From Spirochaetaceae bacterium (GTDB taxonomy: Bacteria > Spirochaetota > Spirochaetia > Treponematales > Treponemataceae), in the NCBI GenBank assembly GCA_017623685.1, contig JAGAOP010000061.1:1-45800 (forward strand): a stretch of 45,800 nt of DNA, in the 5' to 3' direction. A program made the translations under genes and the position numbers. Below, in pieces: positions 8,943-15,704 of this stretch. The number at the start of each line of letters is the position of its first letter. The first letter of the stretch is position 1. The notes under the pieces were generated by a model. It had not been told where the DNA came from, did no database searches, and saw nothing but the letters and a program-made list of their open reading frames with translations.

Positions 8943-9865
8943 TAATTTTTTTGTCGATTTTATGTTTTAGCCTTTTTTTTGTGTATGTTTTTTCTTTTGT
9001 ATTTGACAAAAATTCTCCAGAAAAAATAACTTCTGCATTAGTAAATCCAAAATATGCTGAAAAAATTACCAGTTTTTCAGTGGAATCTTCAGATGGGAAA
9101 CTTGAGTTTTTTTTGATTCAAGATGTGTGGTTTGGTGCAAAGAAAGATATGATTTTTCCTATTTTTCAAGGAGCTAGCAAGGAATTAATCGAACAACTAA
9201 CACAAATTCGAGAAATGTATATAATCACAAAAAAAGCTTCTCTAGAAGAATTAAATCTTTTTGCTTTGGATGAAAAACAAAGTGTGAAAATATGCATTAA
9301 AACAGGTGAAGATGAAATAATTACTTCTGTTTATTTTGGTGGCTATAATTTTATTGGAAATAAAATATATGTTCGTGGAAAAACTCCAGTAATTTATGAA
9401 ATCCAAGATGTTTTTTCTCCATGGCTTTCTGTAGAACCTAGGCAGTGGGCAGATATGGAACTGCTTCCAAAAAGTTTAATAGGAAATATTTCTTCGAAAG
9501 ATATACAAAGAGTGGCAGTTTCCATTGGTGAAAAATCCAAAGTTGCATATCCAGTTTCTAAAGAGTTTGAAAATTTTACAAATACTATTCTTTCTTTAAG
9601 GGCAGGGAATATTTTATCGAAAGGAAAAACTGGGTTAGAAGAAAAAATAGGCTTTATCGAATTAGATTTAGGAACAGGTGGAAAAATCACTTTAGAAATT
9701 TATAAAAAAAGTGATGATGATTCAGTTTATTATGTTGATTTTATGGGTATTGAAGGAATTGCAGAAAAAAATCGAGCAGAAGTGTTAAATCAAAGCAACT
9801 ATGTTCTTGAAATTAGTTCATGGACATTTGATAGAATTATAGAATTATTTAATAATTTAGTCTAA
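8924..9865 (+). CDS. DUF4340-family membrane-anchored protein
   Basis: A 313-residue protein with one N-terminal membrane helix (about 6-26) and a beta-rich outer domain. DUF4340 proteins regularly follow gldG-like genes, and the GKLEFFLIQDVWFGAK and VYFGGYNFIGNKIYVR segments fit that family. The gene overlaps gldG by 19 nt and has an AAGGAAAG ribosome site, so the four genes form one operon. Probably an extracytoplasmic partner of the exporter. Family assignment is from pattern and context. Confidence 0.75.
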   Translation: MSEKKLIIFLSILCFSLFFVYVFSFVFDKNSPEKITSALVNPKYAEKITSFSVESSDGKLEFFLIQDVWFGAKKDMIFPIFQGASKELIEQLTQIREMYIITKKASLEELNLFALDEKQSVKICIKTGEDEIITSVYFGGYNFIGNKIYVRGKTPVIYEIQDVFSPWLSVEPRQWADMELLPKSLIGNISSKDIQRVAVSIGEKSKVAYPVSKEFENFTNTILSLRAGNILSKGKTGLEEKIGFIELDLGTGGKITLEIYKKSDDDSVYYVDFMGIEGIAEKNRAEVLNQSNYVLEISSWTFDRIIELFNNLV

Positions 9866-9892
9866 AAGTGTTTTGAAAATAAACTTTCGCTA

Positions 9893-9922
9893 TTGACTAT
9901 ATTTCGGTATTTTCGATATAAT
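9893..9922 (+). promoter_or_regulatory. rplU operon promoter
   Basis: TTGACT (9893-9898), 18-bp spacer, TATAAT (9917-9922). The start near 9929 gives a leader of about 90 nt before rplU. Confidence 0.65.
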
Positions 9923-9944
9923 GTTCAATACATATATTGTAATT

Positions 9945-9995
9945 TGTTTCGGTATGTCCCGTTAGATACCGAAGTTGGCATCTATTTGATGTCCT
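9945..9995 (+). promoter_or_regulatory. Structured 5' leader of rplU (possible ribosomal-protein autoregulation)
   Basis: Two consecutive hairpins lie in the leader. One has an 8-bp stem TTCGGTAT/ATACCGAA (9948-9955 with 9966-9973). The other is GGCATC/GATGTC (9977-9982 with 9988-9993, one G-U pair). Leaders of L21 operons in other bacteria are known to be structured; whether this is the same class cannot be told from one sequence. Confidence 0.4.
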
Positions 9996-10019
9996 ATAAA
10001 ATAAATGCAGAGGTATAAG

Positions 10020-10334
10020 ATGTACGCACTTGTGGAGTATAAGGGCAAGCAGTACAAGGCTGAAAAGGATGTACTGATTCAAGTTGATAAGATTGACGCA
10101 GAAGAAGGTGCAACAATTGATATTGACACAGTTCTTCTTGTTAGCGATGGTGATTCAATTAGTGTTGGTGCCCCTTATGTTAAAGGAGCTAAAGTTCGAG
10201 TTGTGGTAGAAAACTCTATCAGAGACAAGAAAGTTATTGTATTCAAATACAAGAGCAAAAAAGACTATCACCGAACAATTGGACACCGCCAGCAGTACAC
10301 AATGGTACGTGTTAAGGAAATTGTAGTAGCATAA
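10020..10334 (+). CDS. rplU: 50S ribosomal protein bL21
   Basis: A 104-residue protein of the large subunit that binds 23S rRNA. The sequence YALVEYKGKQYKAEKDVLIQ and the late YKSKKDYHRTIGHRQ box are diagnostic. The ATG at 10020 has GAGG 6 nt upstream and gives the standard N-terminus; an in-frame ATG at 10005 lies upstream of that ribosome site and is unlikely. First gene of rplU-prp-rpmA. Confidence 0.96.
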   Translation: MYALVEYKGKQYKAEKDVLIQVDKIDAEEGATIDIDTVLLVSDGDSISVGAPYVKGAKVRVVVENSIRDKKVIVFKYKSKKDYHRTIGHRQQYTMVRVKEIVVA

Positions 10335-10335
10335 G

Positions 10336-10671
10336 ATGACTGTTGTATGCCTAGTGTGCCACAAGGAAGGTAGTTTTAGTTCTTGTTTGGCTAAAGGGCA
10401 TTCTGGTTATGGTTCAAAGGGTTCGGATATTTTGTGTGCAGCTATTTCTGTTCTTTTAAGAACAACTGCTCAGGTTTTGATTGAATCCTTTGGTGAAGAT
10501 GTTGAATATGATGCTTCTACTTGTGGCAGTTTTTCCCTTGCAATGAAAAAAAAACTACAAGTAGGTAGCGACAAATTGGTTTATGCGGCGGATTTTTTAC
10601 GTAGCGGATTTAAATCGTTGCAGCAGGAGTTTCCTAAGCATATTTTATTGAAAGAAGAAATTATTGATTAA
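10336..10671 (+). CDS. prp: Ribosomal-processing cysteine protease Prp
   Basis: A 111-residue protein of the YsxB/Prp family, lying between L21 and L27 as in Firmicutes. The catalytic pair is present: His22 in KGHSGYG and Cys34 in SDILCAAIS, with the usual 11-residue spacing. In Staphylococcus aureus Prp removes a short N-terminal extension from L27. Here the next gene encodes an L27 without such an extension, so the substrate is unclear. The gene begins 1 nt after the rplU stop. Confidence 0.88.
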   Translation: MTVVCLVCHKEGSFSSCLAKGHSGYGSKGSDILCAAISVLLRTTAQVLIESFGEDVEYDASTCGSFSLAMKKKLQVGSDKLVYAADFLRSGFKSLQQEFPKHILLKEEIID

Positions 10672-10685
10672 GAGCGGAGGCAAAT

Positions 10686-10943
10686 ATGGGACGCAAAAAG
10701 GGCGGTAGCGGTGCAAAAAATGGCCGTGATTCCAATCCTAAATATCTGGGTGTAAAAGTATTTGGTGGACAGGTTGTTACAGCTGGTTCAATTTTGGTAC
10801 GTCAGCGTGGTACAAAAATTCATCCTGGACAGAATGTACAAAAGGGTAAAGATGACACTCTTTTTGCTACAATGGACGGTCAGGTTGTGTATCATGAACG
10901 CAAGGGGCGAAAACTTGCCTCCGTTGCGCCAGTAAAAGCGTAA
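10686..10943 (+). CDS. rpmA: 50S ribosomal protein bL27
   Basis: An 85-residue large-subunit protein near the peptidyl-transferase centre. It starts [16 protein letters not shown], the ordinary L27 N-terminus with no cleavable leader. A strong GGAGG lies 6 nt before the ATG, which fixes the start; the in-frame codons upstream contain no other start. A terminator follows. Confidence 0.97.
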   Translation: MGRKKGGSGAKNGRDSNPKYLGVKVFGGQVVTAGSILVRQRGTKIHPGQNVQKGKDDTLFATMDGQVVYHERKGRKLASVAPVKA

Positions 10944-10967
10944 CTGCCTAACAAAGGCTATTATTAT

Positions 10968-11005
10968 ACCCGGAGTAGGTTGTACCTTCTTCGGGTGTTT
11001 TTTTT
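10968..11005 (+). terminator. Rho-independent terminator after rpmA
   Basis: A 13-bp stem with one mismatch and one G-U pair (10968-10980 with 10984-10996), a 3-nt loop and a run of eight T from 10998. It separates rplU-prp-rpmA from obg, so obg needs read-through or its own promoter. Confidence 0.85.
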
Positions 11006-11017
11006 AAGGAAGAGACA

Positions 11018-12145
11018 TTGATTCAATTTGCAGATGAGGCACTTATAGAGGTTCGATCAGGGAAGGGAGGTAATGGTTGTATTGCCTTTCGTAGAGAAAA
11101 ATATGTTCCCATGGGTGGTCCTGCTGGTGGTGATGGGGGAAAAGGTGGAAATGTTGTATTTCACGTTAAACGAAACCTTAGAACCTTGGCCTATATGCGA
11201 TACAAACAGGTTTTTAAAGCAAGAAATGGAGGGGACGGCGAAGGTCGTAATCGGTTCGGAAAGGACGGAGATGATGTTGTTATACCTGTGCCTCCAGGAA
11301 CAAGTTTGTTCGATGCTGAAACTGGGGAATTAATAAAAGAATTTACAACTGAAGAAGAAGATCAGTTTTTCGTTTTTTTAGTAGGCGGAAATGGAGGTTG
11401 GGGTAATACTCATTTTAAAACTTCTACAAATCAAGCTCCAAGACATGCTTTAGAGGGAAAACCTGGTGAAGTACGCCGCCTTCGTGTTGAATTAAGTATT
11501 ATGGCAGATGTGGGGTTAGTTGGTTTCCCTAATGCTGGTAAATCTTCTTTACTGGATTTATTTACAAACGCTAGACCTAAAATTGCACCTTATCCATTTA
11601 CAACAAAAATTCCTAATTTGGGAGTTTTGAACGCTTCTAGTGAAAGAGATATTATTCTTGCAGATATTCCTGGGATTATAGAAGGTGCATCAGAAGGAGC
11701 GGGACTTGGTATAAGATTTTTAAAGCATATTTCTAGAACGGCTGCCCTGCTTTTTATGATAGATTGTTCAGATGATGAATGTTTTAATGCATATGACACA
11801 TTACAAGGGGAATTAGCTGCTTTTTCAAAAGATTTAGCTGCTAAACCAAGAATTGTTCTTTGTAATAAAATCGACGTAGAAGGTGGACTTCAAAGAGCAA
11901 AGGAAGTGGCTTCTGTTTTGCAAAAGTCTGATCCTACCTTAAAGGTTATACCGCTTTCTGTTTTTACAAGACAGGGACTGGACGAAGTTCGCCGAGAAAT
12001 AATTTCCATGGTGGAACGCATGGAAGCGGAAGGTCATGTTAGTCCTTCTACGAAAAAGCAAACTCAAGATAAGGAGTCTGCTTTTTTGAAAACCCGTTCA
12101 GTTTGTGATGATAGACCAATTCAATACCCAGGAAGTGAGGGGTAA
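11018..12145 (+). CDS. obg: GTPase Obg/CgtA
   Basis: Ribosome-associated GTPase acting in late 50S assembly. The glycine-rich Obg fold fills the first ~158 residues (GKGGNGCIAFRREKYVPMGG and GGDGGKGGN). The G domain has GFPNAGKSS, DIPGIIEGASEGAGLG and NKID. A short lysine-rich tail follows and no OCT domain is seen. The start is a TTG with AAGGAAGAG upstream, giving the conserved IQFADEA opening. nadD follows after a single base. Confidence 0.95.
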   Translation: MIQFADEALIEVRSGKGGNGCIAFRREKYVPMGGPAGGDGGKGGNVVFHVKRNLRTLAYMRYKQVFKARNGGDGEGRNRFGKDGDDVVIPVPPGTSLFDAETGELIKEFTTEEEDQFFVFLVGGNGGWGNTHFKTSTNQAPRHALEGKPGEVRRLRVELSIMADVGLVGFPNAGKSSLLDLFTNARPKIAPYPFTTKIPNLGVLNASSERDIILADIPGIIEGASEGAGLGIRFLKHISRTAALLFMIDCSDDECFNAYDTLQGELAAFSKDLAAKPRIVLCNKIDVEGGLQRAKEVASVLQKSDPTLKVIPLSVFTRQGLDEVRREIISMVERMEAEGHVSPSTKKQTQDKESAFLKTRSVCDDRPIQYPGSEG

Positions 12146-12146
12146 A

Positions 12147-12761
12147 ATGAAACTGGCGATTTTTGGAGGTAGTTTTAATCCAATCCATATAGGGCATCTT
12201 TTTTTAGCAGAAGAGGTTCGACTTAGGTTTGGTTACCACAAAATTTTATTCGTGCCAGTGAATATTCCACCACATAAAACCCTAGCCGGTGGAGCAACAG
12301 ATATTGATAGGTTGGAAATGCTTAATCTTTCCATAAAGGATAATCCTAATTTTCAAGTTGATTCTTTGGAAATCCAAAGAGGTGGCATTTCTTACACATA
12401 CGACACAGTGGAAGAACTGGAGAAAAAATATTCCTCTGTTTTAGAAGGAAAAATCGGGCTAATCATGGGAGATGATTTAGTGGAAGGTTTTTCAACTTGG
12501 AAAAATGCAGATATTCTTTCGGAAAAAACAGATTTAATTTTAGCTAGAAGGATGATTTGTTCAGAGAATAATACTGTAGAATTTCAATATCCACACCTAG
12601 AATTAGGAAATGGAGTTTTACCGATTTCTTCTAGCGATATACGGACTAGAATTATTTCTACTGAAAATGAATTTGCGTCAAAAGCATGGCGATATCTTGT
12701 TTCTGAGCCAGTTTACGAATATATTGTACAAAGAAGGTTATATGGATTTACAAATTCTTGA
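12147..12761 (+). CDS. nadD: Nicotinate-nucleotide adenylyltransferase
   Basis: Makes deamido-NAD from nicotinate mononucleotide and ATP. The nucleotidyltransferase motif GSFNPIHIGH is at 8-17 and SSSDIRTRI near the C-terminus. Length (204 residues) is normal. The ATG at 12147 has GAGGGG four bases upstream and starts one base after the obg stop. It overlaps yqeK by 20 nt. Confidence 0.94.
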   Translation: MKLAIFGGSFNPIHIGHLFLAEEVRLRFGYHKILFVPVNIPPHKTLAGGATDIDRLEMLNLSIKDNPNFQVDSLEIQRGGISYTYDTVEELEKKYSSVLEGKIGLIMGDDLVEGFSTWKNADILSEKTDLILARRMICSENNTVEFQYPHLELGNGVLPISSSDIRTRIISTENEFASKAWRYLVSEPVYEYIVQRRLYGFTNS

Positions 12762-13335
12762 AGCAGTTAGAAAATATGCTATGGGGTGCGAATCTGCAAG
12801 TCGTTACGAACATTCACTTCGTGTCGCTGAAACTGCAGAAAAAATGTGTTTAATTTATGGGCTAGATACCAGTTCTGGGTATTTTGTAGGTTTAGCACAT
12901 GATATGTGCAAAGAAATGAATCCTAGGTTGATTACTTCCTTGGCAAAACGAGATGGAGAACCGATTTCTTTGTTAGAGCAGGAAAAACCATCTTTGTTAC
13001 ATGGTAGAGCAGCGGCTGCTAAGTTAAAGTATGATTTTAATGTTGAAGATCAAGATATTCTTGATGCAATAAGATTCCATACTTTTGGGAGCCCTTATAT
13101 GGGGCCTTTGGCAAAGATCCTTTATGCTGCGGATAAAATTGAACCAGAACGTTCTCAGGTTTCATCAGATTATTACCGAGAGTTGTTTTCTATGCCTTTA
13201 AACGATTTAGTTTTGTATGTGGCTAAAGAAAATGTGGATTATCTTAGTATGAAAGGTAAATATGTAGCTGAAATTACACTGCAAATGATTTCAGTGTTAG
13301 AAGGTAAGACTAGTATTAAGTTATCTAGTAAATAA
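12742..13335 (+). CDS. yqeK: HD-domain hydrolase YqeK (Ap4A hydrolase family)
   Basis: A 197-residue HD-superfamily protein. Metal ligands are His24 in SRYEHSLRV and His53-Asp54 in LAHDMCKE, with later His (SLLHGRAAA, IRFHTF) and Asp (AADKIEP) residues. YqeK of Bacillus and relatives splits diadenosine tetraphosphate symmetrically into ADP. The ATG at 12742 has AGAAGG four bases upstream; a longer in-frame reading from 12610 runs inside nadD and is not needed. The order nadD-yqeK-lytR-rsfS is widespread. Confidence 0.92.
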   Translation: MDLQILEAVRKYAMGCESASRYEHSLRVAETAEKMCLIYGLDTSSGYFVGLAHDMCKEMNPRLITSLAKRDGEPISLLEQEKPSLLHGRAAAAKLKYDFNVEDQDILDAIRFHTFGSPYMGPLAKILYAADKIEPERSQVSSDYYRELFSMPLNDLVLYVAKENVDYLSMKGKYVAEITLQMISVLEGKTSIKLSSK

Positions 13336-13337
13336 AT

Positions 13338-13359
13338 GTTTGCGTTGCAAACTTATACT
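13338..13359 (+). promoter_or_regulatory. Second copy of the GTTTGC/GCAAAC palindrome, next to a -10 box
   Basis: GTTTGC-GTT-GCAAAC (13338-13352) lies 1 bp before TATACT (13354-13359). This is the same geometry as at the pfp promoter, where the dyad abuts TATATT. No good -35 box is seen here. Transcription from it would reach the LCP-like gene at 13428 with a leader of about 60 nt. Confidence 0.4.
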
Positions 13360-13427
13360 GTAATTAAAAGACTTTTGATACAGTACCAATGTTATTCAAA
13401 AACTTAGGGTTTTCTGGAGGGAATTGA

Positions 13428-14630
13428 ATGGCAAAGCAAGGTTTGAAATTTGAAAAAAGTATGGTGTTTTTAATCATCATATTTGCAGTAATTATTATTG
13501 CTTCAGTTATATTGGTGTTTGCTCTTCAAGTGAATCCTGTTGAACAAATACTTGAAAACGGAGAGCCTTTGAAAATCCTTTTTGTTTTAAAAGACGATCA
13601 AGGCGTTTTATTCACGGATGTGTTGGTTTCTTATCCTCTGCTTTCTAGAGGTGCTTTGTTTTCTGTTCCAGGTAACACAGGTGCTATTTATTCAAGTATA
13701 GGTCGTGTAGATAGAATTGACGCTATTTTTATGGAAAAGGGCGTGGATGTTTATCGTAGCGAAATAGAAAAGTTGTTAAACCAAGAAATACCTTTTTCAA
13801 TTGTAATTGATGTTAAGGATTTTCAAATTTTAACAGATTATCTGGGAGGATTAAAGGTTTTTATACCTCATCCTATTGATATGACGAATGAAACTGGTGA
13901 AAGGTGGCTTTTGCCTTCTGGTTATGTTAATTTAGATGGAGATAAGATACATACATATTTGTATTATTATTCTCAAGAAGAATCTGCTGGAGCAATAATT
14001 GATAGGTATCAGAATGTAATGACGGCTTTTCTTGGAGCTTTGGAAAAAAATTCTGCCCTGATATTTGAAGATAAAAACTTTAAAAATTATGGTAAACTTT
14101 TTTCTGTAAATGTTGATATGGAAGATTTAGAATCTTTGCTTAAATCTATAGCTTCGATAGATTCAGAGCGATTGGTTTTTCATACAATTTCCGGATATAC
14201 TGATGTTATAGATGGTAAGACTTTACTTATGCCACGGGATGACGGACAGGTTGCACGAGATTTATTTAACAGAACGATACTTGCTCTTACAACCCAGGGA
14301 GAAACCATGTTTGATCGAACCTATGTTCTAGAAGTTCAAAATGGAACTTCTGTTCAAGGTTTGGCTCGTAATACGGCTATCCTGTTTCGTGGTCATGGAT
14401 ACGATGTTTTGAATTATAAAAATGCAGATTCCAATGATTACGAAAAAACCGTTATTATTAATCACATCGGTAACGAGGAAGTTGCTCAAGCTTTAGGGAA
14501 CTTAATTTTATGTAATAACATTAAACTAGAAGAAGTTTTGCCTGACAGTGAAGGTTCTAACGTTGCCCAGGTGGACTTTACTGTTATTTTAGGTGAAGAT
14601 TTTGACGGAAGGTATGTACGAGGCAATTAA
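13428..14630 (+). CDS. LytR-CpsA-Psr-like protein with LytR_C domain, degenerate active site
   Basis: A 400-residue protein with an N-terminal membrane helix (about 11-33), an LCP-like region (about 48-210) and a LytR_C domain near 304-390 (VLEVQNGTSVQGLARN). LCP enzymes move lipid-linked glycopolymers onto peptidoglycan. Here the usual (I/V)PRD motif reads SVPGNT (79-84), and the YvRxR...D..R..RQ block is reduced to DRYQ (192-195), so most phosphate-binding arginines are lost. GGLKVFIPHPID keeps the fold signature. Good ribosome site (TGGAGGGAA). It sits between yqeK and rsfS as LytR does in many bacteria, but may be a non-catalytic, envelope-binding form. Confidence 0.8.
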   Translation: MAKQGLKFEKSMVFLIIIFAVIIIASVILVFALQVNPVEQILENGEPLKILFVLKDDQGVLFTDVLVSYPLLSRGALFSVPGNTGAIYSSIGRVDRIDAIFMEKGVDVYRSEIEKLLNQEIPFSIVIDVKDFQILTDYLGGLKVFIPHPIDMTNETGERWLLPSGYVNLDGDKIHTYLYYYSQEESAGAIIDRYQNVMTAFLGALEKNSALIFEDKNFKNYGKLFSVNVDMEDLESLLKSIASIDSERLVFHTISGYTDVIDGKTLLMPRDDGQVARDLFNRTILALTTQGETMFDRTYVLEVQNGTSVQGLARNTAILFRGHGYDVLNYKNADSNDYEKTVIINHIGNEEVAQALGNLILCNNIKLEEVLPDSEGSNVAQVDFTVILGEDFDGRYVRGN

Positions 14631-14662
14631 GGTATGCTTTTATTGCCAAAAAGGAAGGTTTT

Positions 14663-15007
14663 ATGAAAACAGAAAAAGATAAAGCTCTTGAAATAGCTCA
14701 ATTAATGGAAGAAGGTAAGGGGCTTGATGTTACTGTCTTGGATGTGTCTCAGTTAAATAGTTGGACGGATTATTTTGTTATTGTAACAGTAACAAGTTCT
14801 GTGCATTGGAAGGGTTTATATAAAATCGTTAAAGATTATGTAAAAGAAAATGACATGGAAATACATGTTGCTAACCGAAAAATTCCAGATGGAGATGACT
14901 GGAATCTTATAGATATTGGTACTGTTGTTGTCCATCTGATGACACAAGAGGCAAGGGATTTTTATAACTTAGAAAAACTTTGGTGTAACGGAACTGTATT
15001 AAAATAA
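14663..15007 (+). CDS. rsfS: Ribosomal silencing factor RsfS
   Basis: A 114-residue Iojap-family protein that binds uL14 and blocks subunit joining when nutrients are short. Diagnostic segments are NSWTDYFVIVTVTSSVHWKGL and DDWNLIDIGTVVVHLM, then YNLEKLW. AAGGAAGG lies 5 nt before the ATG. It ends the nadD-yqeK-LCP-rsfS run. Confidence 0.93.
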   Translation: MKTEKDKALEIAQLMEEGKGLDVTVLDVSQLNSWTDYFVIVTVTSSVHWKGLYKIVKDYVKENDMEIHVANRKIPDGDDWNLIDIGTVVVHLMTQEARDFYNLEKLWCNGTVLK

Positions 15008-15023
15008 GAAAATTGTGCTGTTT

Positions 15024-15086
15024 TAGGTTGTAAATACTCAAAATTCAATTTGACTTTATTGAATTTATAACAGTATTTACAACCTA
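15024..15086. repeat. 63-bp two-tier perfect inverted repeat
   Basis: The outer arms are a perfect 15-bp match (15024-15038 with 15072-15086, TAGGTTGTAAATACT and its complement). Inside is a second perfect 9-bp stem (15041-15049 with 15058-15066) around an 8-nt loop. Neither strand has a T run after the stem, so it is not a standard terminator. It lies between the convergent ends of rsfS and the acidic-protein gene. The rest of 15008-15162 shows no gene. Confidence 0.8.
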
Positions 15087-15162
15087 TTGAAAAAATAATT
15101 AATGTAAATAAACTAATTATTTTTCTTTTTGCAAAATAATGACTTTGGCGAAAAAACTTTAA

Positions 15163-15408
15163 TTAGTTATAATCCTCGTCAAAATCATCATCGTCGCTGT
15201 AATCGTACAGATTGTCCTCTTCATCTTCGTCATCGAAGTCATCATCGAAAGAATCATCAAGGGTTTCGTCGTCTTCAAAGTCGTCTAGAGATTCATCATC
15301 AAAATCATCGATGTCATCATCGTAATCATCATCTTCATAGGAATAATCGAATCCGTAGTCATTTAATGCACTAAATTCAAGTTCTTCGATATTACTATCG
15401 TTTAGCAT
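15163..15408 (-). CDS. Extremely acidic 81-residue protein
   Basis: By my count 33 Asp and 11 Glu in 81 residues, with no Lys, Arg or His: a net charge near -44. After a short mixed N-terminus (1-20) the chain is Asp/Glu blocks broken by Phe and Tyr. A ribosome site (AGGAAGTGAGAG) precedes the ATG, and a promoter and leader can be seen, so it looks genuinely expressed. Polyanionic proteins can act as nucleic-acid mimics, histone-like-protein sinks, cation binders, or like the acidic tail of the Gram-positive RNA polymerase delta subunit. None of these can be assigned; no folded domain is recognisable. Confidence 0.75.
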   Translation of the reverse strand: MLNDSNIEELEFSALNDYGFDYSYEDDDYDDDIDDFDDESLDDFEDDETLDDSFDDDFDDEDEEDNLYDYSDDDDFDEDYN

Positions 15409-15439
15409 CTCTCACTTCCTTTTTTACGTAAAATTAATT

Positions 15440-15504
15440 AAAAAAAAAGCTACACGAAATTATATTTCTTGCCTTAATGGAATAACCCTATAAAGCAATT
15501 TCGT
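15440..15504 (-). promoter_or_regulatory. Possible attenuator in the leader of the acidic-protein gene
   Basis: In the minus-strand leader an 8-bp perfect stem (15497-15504 with 15054+400 = 15454-15461, ACGAAATT/AATTTCGT) encloses a 35-nt loop with further pairing potential. It is followed after 5 nt by nine T (15440-15448), about 30 nt before the ATG. The large loop makes this only moderately convincing. Confidence 0.35.
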
Positions 15505-15512
15505 ACAATGCA

Positions 15513-15542
15513 ATTATGAATACAAGTACTAAAATATGTCAA
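15513..15542 (-). promoter_or_regulatory. Promoter candidate of the acidic-protein gene
   Basis: On the minus strand a perfect TTGACA (15537-15542), 18 bp, CATAAT (15513-15518). It gives a leader of about 100 nt. The region 15409-15704 holds this promoter, the leader and the divergent ispE promoter, and no gene. Confidence 0.5.
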
Positions 15543-15665
15543 TAGGATTTAAAAAAATTATTATAGATAAATTAATTAGAAGTAATATTAAAAAAAAAAT
15601 TGAAAAAATTTGTCAAAAAACTGAATATACACAAGAAAAAGATGTATAAACATTGACGAAAGTAT

Positions 15666-15693
15666 TTGACAATTTTCTGTTTTAATGTATAAT
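15666..15693 (+). promoter_or_regulatory. ispE promoter with a very short leader
   Basis: TTGACA (15666-15671), 16 bp, TATAAT (15688-15693), both perfect. The ATG at 15705 is 11 nt beyond the -10 box, so the leader would be about 4 nt, too short for a Shine-Dalgarno, and none is seen. Confidence 0.75.
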
Positions 15694-15704
15694 ACTAACT
15701 GCTT

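Noticed and set aside
15024..15086. The long palindrome as a Rho-independent terminator of rsfS
   Set aside because: No T run follows the stem on either strand; kept as a repeat only.
15129..15374. 81-codon His/Arg/Asn-rich plus-strand frame opposite the acidic gene
   Set aside because: It is the complement of Asp-codon runs; the acidic reading has the promoter and the ribosome site.
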